Part shown: piece after piece, positions 1-4,866 of the stretch
Layout: each line of letters begins with the position of its first letter
How positions within the stretch are numbered: the first letter of the stretch is position 1
Assembly (NCBI GenBank): GCA_005788935.1
Contig: SYAK01000295.1
Span: forward strand, 1-10,077
Source of the DNA: Pseudomonadota bacterium
GTDB taxonomy: Bacteria > Myxococcota > UBA9042 > PHBI01
Length of the DNA stretch: 10,077 nucleotides
Direction of reading: 5' to 3'
Position numbers and translations under genes: made by a program
Notes under the pieces: generated by a model
The model's database searches: none
What the model saw: the letters and a program-made list of their open reading frames with translations, nothing else
Told to the model about the DNA's origin: nothing

Positions 1-1
1 C

Positions 2-766
2 GCGCCCGAGCTGCCCGAGCGAACCGTGCGCCCGGTCTCGCGCTCGCTGCCCCCGCTCGCGCCCCGGCCACCCGAGTCCGCGCCGCGCACGCGGCCTCGG
101 ACCGAGGAGGCGCGTCCACCCGCCGAGCGACCGAGGACCGAGGACATCCGTCCGCCCGCCGACCGGCTGCGGACGAGCCAGCCGGCGTCGAACGAGCCAG
201 CTCCTCGCATCGCCGAGCCGACAGTCCGGCCGCCCGAGGCCGCCCGTCCCCCTGAAGGGCCTCCGCCTGCGCGCCTGCCAGACCCTGCAGGTGCCGCCTC
301 GCAGCCTCTGCCAGGTCCGCCGCCACGCCCTCCTGAAGGGGCCCGGGAGGGACCGCGCCCACTTTCGTCCGCCCCCTCGAGCGCCCTGCCAGAGGTCGTG
401 CGCCCCGTCGCGCGAGCCGCGACCGCACCGCACCTGCTGACGCCGGGGCACGCGCTCGCGTTCTATGAGGCCGCCTTCGCGGCGCTCTCGGTGGTCGAGC
501 GCGACGTCCTGCGCGGCGCCGCCCGCCCTGACGATGCCGAGTCGACACTCGGCGCCCTCGCCTCCGAGGCGGTCCTCATCGCGACCGCCCTCGGCCCGGT
601 GGCCCGCAGCGGCGACCGCGAGTACCAGCTCGGCGTCGAGCGGCTCGAGCGCGTCGAGGACTATATCCGCAAAATCCGCCTGCTGCTCGAGGACAGCGGA
701 CAAGGGGCCGCGCGCGAGCGGCCGAAGAGCTGGTGGCGCCGCGTCTTCGACCGCGAGGAGCCCTGA
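2..766 (+). CDS. Pro-rich protein, 5'-truncated, unknown function
   Basis: The reading frame is open from the left edge, so the true start lies outside the window. A GTG at 26 is in frame, but the Pro/Arg-rich composition continues unbroken on both sides of it, so I do not take it as the start. The visible part (about 254 residues) has two regions. The first 130 or so residues are low-complexity Pro, Arg, Ala and Glu, with a tandem 12-residue repeat and several RPPE motifs. The last 105 or so residues look like a compact helical domain, with segments such as LAFYEAAFAALSVVERDVLR and GVERLERVEDYIRKIRLLLE. The protein ends in a basic, Trp-containing tail (KSWWRRVFDREEP). I do not recognise the family. 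A long disordered linker before a helical domain suggests a scaffold or tethered domain, but this is inference. It converges with the next gene (852-1316, -), 85 bp away. Confidence 0.75.
   Translation, partial: APELPERTVRPVSRSLPPLAPRPPESAPRTRPRTEEARPPAERPRTEDIRPPADRLRTSQPASNEPAPRIAEPTVRPPEAARPPEGPPPARLPDPAGAASQPLPGPPPRPPEGAREGPRPLSSAPSSALPEVVRPVARAATAPHLLTPGHALAFYEAAFAALSVVERDVLRGAARPDDAESTLGALASEAVLIATALGPVARSGDREYQLGVERLERVEDYIRKIRLLLEDSGQGAARERPKSWWRRVFDREEP
92..175 (+). repeat. 36-bp in-frame tandem repeat in the Pro-rich protein gene
   Basis: Two 36-bp units (92-127 and 128-163) plus a 12-bp partial third (164-175) encode RPRTEEARPPAE, RPRTEDIRPPAD and RLRT. The copies differ at several silent and non-silent positions, so the duplication is old. 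The unit is a multiple of three, which means copy-number change would keep the frame and alter linker length. Confidence 0.7.
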
Positions 767-767
767 C

Positions 768-810
768 CGGGGCTACCCCGACAGTTCACTGCAGGCCTCG
801 CGTCAGCGAG
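768..810. other. Two short hairpins between convergent genes
   Basis: CGGGG at 768-772 pairs with CCCCG at 776-780 around a 3-nt loop. CTCGC at 797-801 pairs with GCGAG at 806-810 around a 4-nt loop. Both lie in the 85-bp gap between two convergent genes, where transcription from each side must stop. Neither is followed by a T-run, so they are at best weak or factor-dependent stop signals. Five-bp stems are common by chance at this GC content. Confidence 0.25.
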
Positions 811-851
811 ACGCGCGCCGAGAGCCGAACACGACGCGGACTCCACCCGAT

Positions 852-1316
852 TCAGGGGCCCTTGGGCGGCTCGGGCGGCTTCGGCGCAAACATGCGGCCG
901 ATGATCCCGCCGAGATCGAGGTTCACGGAGACCGGACGCGCGGCGCCCTCGGGGGGAGGAGCCGCCGTGTCAGGCGCTAGGGGCCGCGGCACGAGCGGCA
1001 CGTCGAGCTTCAGGTCCTGCGGCACGAGGCGGGTCGCGAGCTCGCGGAACAGGGTCGCGACCATCGGGACGCCGTGCGCCTTCAGGAACGCGAGGTCCAC
1101 GTTGACGTGGTCCCCATATTCCGCCCGTGCCCCACTTTTATCGAGATAAACCGCAAAGGCGTCTCGCACGAGGTCGGACAGCGGCGCCGCCTCGGCGACC
1201 GCTGGCTCGGTCGGCGCGTCACCAGCCGGCGCCGCTTCACCCACGACCGCCGCGGCCTCGACGGGCTCCGTCGCGGAGCCCTGCCCGGTCCCGCCGTCCT
1301 GTGCTTCACCTGTCAT
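852..1316 (-). CDS. Hypothetical Ala/Pro-rich protein, 154 aa
   Basis: I chose the ATG at 1314-1316 because GGGAGG (1322-1327) sits 5 nt upstream. A further in-frame start at 1370 exists but lacks a comparable ribosome binding site. The first 45 or so residues are Ala, Glu, Gly and Pro-rich and look disordered. A short folded core follows, from PLSDLVRDAFAVYLDKSG through YGDHVNVDLAFLKAHGVPMVATLFRELATRLV. It is amphipathic and helical, and may bind a partner. The end is again Pro-rich (FAPKPPEPPKGP). I do not recognise the family and see no signal peptide or membrane segment. It is transcribed in the same direction as dtd, 121 bp downstream, but that gap holds a candidate promoter of its own. 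It could therefore be expressed independently. Confidence 0.72.
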   Translation of the reverse strand: MTGEAQDGGTGQGSATEPVEAAAVVGEAAPAGDAPTEPAVAEAAPLSDLVRDAFAVYLDKSGARAEYGDHVNVDLAFLKAHGVPMVATLFRELATRLVPQDLKLDVPLVPRPLAPDTAAPPPEGAARPVSVNLDLGGIIGRMFAPKPPEPPKGP

Positions 1317-1360
1317 CGCCGCCTCCCTGTTCCCGCGCGCCTGTCTCGCCTTGAAGGCGG

Positions 1361-1389
1361 ACGGTAGCACGCCTCGCGCCGGGCTCCAA
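1361..1389 (-). promoter_or_regulatory. Candidate promoter for the 852-1316 gene
   Basis: On the minus strand TTGGAG (1384-1389) and TACCGT (1361-1366) are separated by 17 bp. This would give a leader of roughly 40 nt to the ATG at 1316. Matches to the sigma-70 consensus are partial (4/6 and 3/6 by eye). The call rests mainly on spacing and position. Confidence 0.35.
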
Positions 1390-1402
1390 GTCGGGCCCCG
1401 AC
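1390..1402. promoter_or_regulatory. 13-bp palindrome abutting a -35 box, possible operator
   Basis: GTCGGG (1390-1395) and CCCGAC (1397-1402) form a perfect inverted repeat around one central base. The palindrome ends exactly where the candidate -35 hexamer of the 852-1316 gene begins (1389, minus strand). This is a typical position for an activator or repressor dimer site. The arms are GC-rich, so chance occurrence is possible. Confidence 0.3.
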
Positions 1403-1437
1403 AGGCCTCTCCGTCCCGCGAGATCGCCCGTCGAGGC

Positions 1438-1887
1438 TCAGGTCGGGCCTGGATGCTCGAGCATCAGGGTCACGGGCCCATCGTTCAGCAGCGACACCTC
1501 CATGTGGCTTCGGAAGCGTCCGGTGGCGACGATCGGGGTCAGCGTCCGCGCGTGGTCCACAAAGGCCGCGATGAGCTGCTCGGCGGGCTCGGGCGCCAAC
1601 GCGCGGATGAAGGACGGTCGCCGTCCCCGCGCGCAGTCTCCGTAAAGGGTGAACTGGCTGACCACCAGCAGGCCGCCGCCAACATCGCCCAGCGCGCGGT
1701 TCATCCGACCAGATTCGTCCTCGAAGACCCGCAACCCCACGGTCTTCTCCGCGAGGAACCACGCCGCGGCGACGTCATCGCCTTCCGTGCAGCCGACAAA
1801 CGCCAGCAGCCCGCGTCCGATCGCCCCGACCTCCGTGTCGCCCACGACGACCCGCGCCCATGCCACCCGCTGCACCAGAACCCGCAT
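1438..1887 (-). CDS. dtd: D-aminoacyl-tRNA deacylase (DTD)
   Basis: The enzyme hydrolyses the ester bond of D-amino acids (classically D-Tyr) and of glycine mischarged on tRNA(Ala), freeing the tRNA for correct use. It acts in the cytosol as a homodimer. The 149-residue length fits the family. It starts MRVLVQRVAWARVVV, matching the N-terminal strand of DTD. SQFTLYGD lies at residues 77-84 and GRRPSF at 88-93. NDGPVT at 135-140 carries the Gly-cisPro pair that excludes L-amino acids. The ATG at 1885-1887 is chosen over upstream in-frame starts because the family begins there and GGGAGG (1896-1901) lies 8 nt upstream. All expected motifs are intact, so it should be active. It is divergent from the M20-like gene. 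Confidence 0.97.
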   Translation of the reverse strand: MRVLVQRVAWARVVVGDTEVGAIGRGLLAFVGCTEGDDVAAAWFLAEKTVGLRVFEDESGRMNRALGDVGGGLLVVSQFTLYGDCARGRRPSFIRALAPEPAEQLIAAFVDHARTLTPIVATGRFRSHMEVSLLNDGPVTLMLEHPGPT

Positions 1888-1923
1888 GCCCACCGCCTCC
1901 CGTGCGATTCGGCGCGACGTGCT

Positions 1924-1951
1924 TTGTCGCCCCGCCGCCATCATGTAGTCT
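1924..1951 (+). promoter_or_regulatory. Candidate promoter for the M20-like gene
   Basis: TTGTCG (1924-1929) and TAGTCT (1946-1951) are separated by 16 bp. Transcription would start near 1958, about 36 nt before the ATG at 1994. Match to consensus is 4/6 and 3/6 by eye. Its -10 region overlaps that of the opposing dtd promoter candidate. Confidence 0.35.
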
Positions 1952-1970
1952 GCCCCACCTGCCCTGTCAC
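1942..1970 (-). promoter_or_regulatory. Candidate promoter for dtd
   Basis: On the minus strand GTGACA (1965-1970, 5/6 match to TTGACA) and TACATG (1942-1947, 3/6) are separated by 17 bp. This would give a leader of about 45-50 nt before the dtd ATG at 1887. Confidence 0.35.
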
Positions 1971-1993
1971 GCCCCACGCCGGGCTGAGCCGCC

Positions 1994-3463
1994 ATGACCA
2001 CGCCACACCTCGTCAGCTGTGTCCTCGACCTCCTTGGGCGCGGGGATCCGAACCCGGATCGCCACCGCACGATCAACGCCGCGTCCATCACCGCCATCAT
2101 GGATCGGCTTTATTTCGGGGACTTTCACATCTTTGAGCAGCTCTCGACCGGTCCGGGCGGCGACCGCATCAACCTCATCGGGCGCAAGGGGCCTGCCGAG
2201 GCAGCCCCCGTGTGGCTCGTGGCGCAGACCGGCCTCGGGGCCCCGCCCGTGCCCGCCCTGTGGCCCGGGCTCGACGGCAACCCGGTTGTGCCTCGCCGCC
2301 TGCCAGGCCCGGACCGGCTTTCAGCGTTCGGTGCCCAGAGCGGTCGCGTCGACCTGATGGCGAAGATCCTTGCGGCCTCGCGCATCCCCGCCGCCCGCCT
2401 CGCCCGTCCGATCCATATCGCCGCGCTGTCGGGTGAGGAGGGCCTCGGCTCGGGGGCGCCGCTCCTGTTCCCCGACGGCACCGCGCGCGCGACCGGGACC
2501 GCCCTCGTTCACGGCCCGACGGGTGGCCACCTCTGGTCGAGTCATCCCGGCTGTCTGCTGCTGCAGCTCCGTGTCACCCGCCGCACGCGTCACCGACGCA
2601 TGCCGCCGCACGGCGGCTTCTGGCAGCTCCTCCTCACGGAGACCTCCGGGCACGTCAACCTCGGCCGCCCCGGCCCGGACGCGCTCGAACTCGCGCGCAT
2701 GGCCCTCGACGCGATGCGGGCCCGCGGAGAGATCCGGGTGCTCGCGATCGAGGCCGGTGAGACGGGCTGCCGCCGGCCAGCCCATGCGACGCTGCAGGTC
2801 GCGACCCTGGATCCGGAGCCGCCGATCCTCGACAGCGTCGCCCCCGGCCTCGTCGTGACCGCGATCCCGGACGGGGCCGTCGTGCCACTTCCAATCGATG
2901 CGGTGCTCGCGGGATGGCTCGCGGCGCGTGACGCTGGTGTGGCCGCCATCGCCGCCGCTCCGGGGCTCGTCAGGCCAGTGGCCTCCCGTGCGGGACCGCT
3001 CACGGGCTCGGACGCGATCACCACGGGCCGCCTCGCCTCGGAGCGCGACGGCCTCCATGGGCTCATCGCGATCTGGACCGGACCCGGCGCGGACGCGGAC
3101 GCCCTGATGGATCGCTTCACCGAGGCCGCCATGGCCGCGATCGCCAGCGATGACGAGCTTGACCTCGACCTCGACCTCCTGTCTGCGCGCCCTGCCTGGC
3201 AAGGCCCGATACCGGGGGCGCCACTGCACGCCATCGCGGTCGCCGCGTCCCAGGCCGCGGGCCTGCCGACGACCTTCGAGCGAGGGCTCGCCTCGACCGA
3301 CGCCGGCCTCTTCACCCAACTTGGCGTCGAGGCGCTGGTCTTTGGCCCGACGGGCCCGATCGACGCGCTCTACCATGACCGAGAAGCGATTGAGGTGGAA
3401 CAGCTCGCAGCCGCCACGCGGTTCTACGAGGCGACCCTCGAGGCCCTCTGCGCGCGACGCTGA
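1994..3463 (+). CDS. M20-family peptidase-like protein, probably degenerate active site
   Basis: The architecture is that of M20 metallopeptidases/deacetylases (ArgE, DapE, CPG2 type). The N-terminal part has NPDRH, then DRINLIGRKG, then a strand followed by PALWPGLDGNPVVPR. Next come VDLMAKILAAS (D120) and SGEEGLGSG (residues 146-154, E148/E149). The C-terminal part has STDAGLFTQLGVEALVFGPTGP and a family-like helix after HDREAIEVEQL. Key ligands are changed. The usual His-x-Asp after the first core strand reads Gln78-Thr-Gly80, and the acidic residue of the usual GEPT motif is missing in VHGPTG (172-177). The last His ligand is shifted or replaced (Tyr460-His461). H200 may match the lid-domain His. 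The 489-residue length is on the long side. The protein may therefore bind peptides or amides without hydrolysing them, or use a different chemistry. No signal peptide is visible, so it is probably cytosolic. The ribosome binding site is weak. Confidence 0.82.
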   Translation: MTTPHLVSCVLDLLGRGDPNPDRHRTINAASITAIMDRLYFGDFHIFEQLSTGPGGDRINLIGRKGPAEAAPVWLVAQTGLGAPPVPALWPGLDGNPVVPRRLPGPDRLSAFGAQSGRVDLMAKILAASRIPAARLARPIHIAALSGEEGLGSGAPLLFPDGTARATGTALVHGPTGGHLWSSHPGCLLLQLRVTRRTRHRRMPPHGGFWQLLLTETSGHVNLGRPGPDALELARMALDAMRARGEIRVLAIEAGETGCRRPAHATLQVATLDPEPPILDSVAPGLVVTAIPDGAVVPLPIDAVLAGWLAARDAGVAAIAAAPGLVRPVASRAGPLTGSDAITTGRLASERDGLHGLIAIWTGPGADADALMDRFTEAAMAAIASDDELDLDLDLLSARPAWQGPIPGAPLHAIAVAASQAAGLPTTFERGLASTDAGLFTQLGVEALVFGPTGPIDALYHDREAIEVEQLAAATRFYEATLEALCARR

Positions 3464-3542
3464 AACGCACCGAGGGGCACGCACCCGGACGACGCTCGGG
3501 GCCCCACTGGCGAGCGCTGGGCGCGGCCTAGGGGTGACCGCC

Positions 3543-4163
3543 TCAGGAGGCGCGGCTGCGTGAGGTGGTGGTGCGCGACTTCGGGTTGCGCGCCGTCCTC
3601 GGTGCAGCCTCGAGCTCGGGCTCGGGCTCGGGTGCGGGCTCGGGGGGTGGCGGCGGCGCCGCATCCGCGAAGATCGCCTCGATGGCCGCCTCGACCTCGA
3701 CCTTGTCCTGCGCGAGCACGATCGACAGCTCGCGGACGAGCAGCTCCTGCGCCTCGTCGAGCATCAGCTTCTCGCCGTACGACAGCGGCTTCGTGAAACG
3801 CAGCAGAAAAAGATCACGAATAATCTCGCCGAGATCGTAGATCGACCCCGTGTTCAGCTTTTCCTTGTACTTCCGCTGGCGTCGATTCCACGTCTGCTGG
3901 TCGAACTTGGTCGGCCGCTCGCGCAGGATGTCGTAGACCTCCTCGACCTCCTCCTCGCTGATGAGGCGACGGAGGCCGACGGAGTTCACCTTCTCGACAG
4001 GGATCCGCAGGCGCTCGGGCATCGGGCGCTTGGAGTCGAGGACCTCGAGGACATAGACGTTTTGCGGCGAACCGTAGAGCTCGACGGGCTCGATGCTCTT
4101 GATGACCGCCACGCCGTGCTTTCGGTACACGGCCATGTCCCCAATCTTGAAGGTCGGCTGCAT
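3543..4163 (-). CDS. cdnL: CdnL/CarD-family RNA polymerase-binding regulator with extended tail
   Basis: CdnL binds the RNA polymerase beta subunit and promoter DNA at the upstream edge of the bubble, stabilising open complexes at housekeeping promoters, including rRNA promoters. The start MQPTFKIGDMAVYRKHGVAVI matches the family N-terminal Tudor-like domain (about residues 1-65). The helical DNA-binding domain follows (about 66-168). It includes TWNRR (91-95), whose Trp92 and Arg residues correspond to those that contact the -10 region in characterised members, then LNTGS and LSYGEKLMLDEA. Myxococcus CdnL is about 164 residues, and this one has 206. The extra end is Pro/Glu-rich (residues 169-187) then basic and Ser/Thr-rich (188-206). 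The ATG at 4161-4163 is supported by AAGGAG (4169-4174) 5 nt upstream and by family alignment. Upstream in-frame codons encode unrelated Arg-rich sequence. It converges with the M20-like gene, 79 bp apart. Confidence 0.95.
   Translation of the reverse strand: MQPTFKIGDMAVYRKHGVAVIKSIEPVELYGSPQNVYVLEVLDSKRPMPERLRIPVEKVNSVGLRRLISEEEVEEVYDILRERPTKFDQQTWNRRQRKYKEKLNTGSIYDLGEIIRDLFLLRFTKPLSYGEKLMLDEAQELLVRELSIVLAQDKVEVEAAIEAIFADAAPPPPPEPAPEPEPELEAAPRTARNPKSRTTTSRSRAS
3614..3643 (-). repeat. Hexamer repeat encoding the Pro-Glu tract of CdnL
   Basis: Five consecutive hexamers on the plus strand read GCTCGG three times, then GTGCGG, then GCTCGG. On the coding strand they give the Pro-Glu/Pro-Ala repeat in the C-terminal tail. 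Hexamer slippage would lengthen or shorten the tract without breaking the frame. Confidence 0.7.
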
Positions 4164-4261
4164 GGAGGCTCCTTCGCACACCCAGAGGCTGGCGTCCTGG
4201 CCAGGCCCGCGCCCGGACCCGGCCGCGCGAACACACGCGAGACGCGGCCGACCGTCGCCGC

Positions 4262-4321
4262 CACTGGCATGCGAGGGGCGGGGCCGAAGCTCGAGGGGAT
4301 CACGGGACAGGTCACTGGCAT
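4262..4321. repeat. Pair of 9-bp direct repeats upstream of cdnL
   Basis: CACTGGCAT occurs at 4262-4270 and again at 4313-4321. The start-to-start distance is 51 bp, close to five helical turns, so both copies would face the same side of the DNA. They lie 100-160 bp upstream of the cdnL start codon. This could be a regulator binding pair or chance. Confidence 0.35.
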
Positions 4322-4401
4322 ATCGGGGTGTCTTTCCTGCGCGACGCGGTCCGGCGGGAACCCGCGATGATTCGCTGGGGCCGACACGGAGCGGAGCGGT
4401 C

Positions 4402-4430
4402 ATCCAAACAGAAAAGGCCCCCGCTGTCAA
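4402..4430 (-). promoter_or_regulatory. Candidate cdnL promoter overlapping the terminator
   Basis: On the minus strand a perfect TTGACA (4425-4430) lies in the terminator loop. A weak TTGGAT (4402-4407, 3/6) follows after 17 bp. If real, cdnL would carry a leader of about 230 nt. The perfect -35 is the main support, and the -10 is poor. Confidence 0.3.
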
Positions 4431-4440
4431 CGGGGGCCTT
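4405..4440 (-). terminator. Strong intrinsic terminator after the small basic protein gene
   Basis: AAGGCCCCCG (4414-4423) and CGGGGGCCTT (4431-4440) form a perfect 10-bp stem with a 7-nt loop. On the minus strand the stem runs directly into TTTTCTGTTT. It sits 43 bp after the stop codon of the 4484-4801 gene and before cdnL, so it should separate the bamD/small-protein unit from cdnL. This is the only textbook intrinsic terminator in the window. Confidence 0.9.
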
Positions 4441-4483
4441 GGCTCGGGACTGGCACGGCGCGGCGTTCACCGCGCCAGCGCGC

Positions 4484-4801
4484 TCACGTCCCGCCGAGCT
4501 GGCGGAACTTGTCGGCGAGACGCTTGACCGTGAACCCCTCCATCTTCTCGCGCCAGCCCGCGTTCGGGGCCTTGCCCGCGAACTGCAGCTTGGCGATCGC
4601 GTCGATGAGGCCGCCCTTGCCGCCGAACTTGTCCTTCACGGACTTCGCAACCTCGTGGATGCGGAGAAGCTTGGCGTTGGTGGCGCCCATGAGGCGCGAA
4701 CGGACGCTGTCCCCACCCCCGACAAGCGGGAGGATGGCGTTGACGAGATCCTGCTTGGTTCCAAAGGTCTTGACGACGAGCTGCTTCGGCGAAAGCTTCA
4801 T
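4484..4801 (-). CDS. Small basic protein, 105 aa, unknown function
   Basis: I chose the ATG at 4799-4801 (MKLSPKQLVVKTFG) because GGAGG (4807-4811) lies 5 nt upstream. The in-frame ATG at 4813 lacks a ribosome binding site. The protein is rich in Lys and Arg and net basic, with no signal peptide or membrane segment. It reads as a series of short helices, including KQDLVNAILPLVGGGDSV, NAKLLRIHEVAKSVKDKFGG and LIDAIAKL. It ends EGFTVKRLADKFRQL. The pattern could be a small nucleic-acid-binding fold of SAP or histone-like type, but that is a guess. It lies 65 bp downstream of the bamD-like gene and is followed by a strong terminator. It is therefore probably the last gene of that transcript. The good ribosome binding site suggests healthy expression. 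Confidence 0.85.
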   Translation of the reverse strand: MKLSPKQLVVKTFGTKQDLVNAILPLVGGGDSVRSRLMGATNAKLLRIHEVAKSVKDKFGGKGGLIDAIAKLQFAGKAPNAGWREKMEGFTVKRLADKFRQLGGT

Positions 4802-4806
4802 GATGG

Positions 4807-4811
4807 CCTCC
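4807..4811 (-). promoter_or_regulatory. Ribosome binding site that fixes the small basic protein start
   Basis: GGAGG on the minus strand lies 5 nt before the ATG at 4801 and inside the open frame that begins at 4813. It therefore argues for the downstream ATG. Confidence 0.7.
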
Positions 4812-4818
4812 ATATCGG

Positions 4819-4835
4819 CGGGCGTTCCGCGCCCG
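4819..4835. other. Short perfect hairpin between the bamD-like and small protein genes
   Basis: CGGGCG (4819-4824) and CGCCCG (4830-4835) form a 6-bp stem with a 5-nt loop in the 65-bp spacer. There is no T-run, so it is unlikely to be a full terminator. It could stabilise the downstream message or mark a processing point. Confidence 0.3.
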
Positions 4836-4866
4836 GCACAGGGTGGACGTGATCGCTGACCGCGTG

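Larger units (their letters stand above)
4164..4483. other. 320-bp gap: cdnL leader, direct repeats and terminator
   Basis: No convincing gene is seen here. From the cdnL side it holds the cdnL ribosome binding site (AAGGAG, 4169-4174) and two copies of CACTGGCAT (4262-4270 and 4313-4321). A short inverted repeat follows (GCGGG 4354-4358 with CCCGC 4361-4365). Last comes the terminator of the upstream small-protein gene, with a TTGACA in its loop. No other good promoter for cdnL was found. The long leader suggests either a distant promoter or an unusual one. Confidence 0.5.

Noticed and set aside
1888..2100. N-terminal extension of dtd upstream of 1887
   Set aside because: The family starts at MRVLVQR, the extension overlaps the divergent gene, and a ribosome binding site precedes the inner ATG.
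1351..2136. A 261-codon plus-strand open frame over dtd
   Set aside because: It is antisense to dtd, whose motifs are unmistakable, and its product is Arg/His/Pro-rich without structure.
3160..3178. GACCTC triplication in the M20-like gene
   Set aside because: It encodes a short Asp-Leu run and shows no sign of function beyond local low complexity.
2321..3664. A 447-codon open frame on the minus strand opposite the M20-like gene
   Set aside because: It is Arg/Gly/Pro-rich with no recognisable domain and lies opposite a gene with clear family motifs. Long antisense frames are expected at this GC content.
4354..4365. Short inverted repeat GCGGG/CCCGC upstream of cdnL
   Set aside because: Five-bp GC-only arms are frequent by chance in this composition. 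It is noted only within the gap description.
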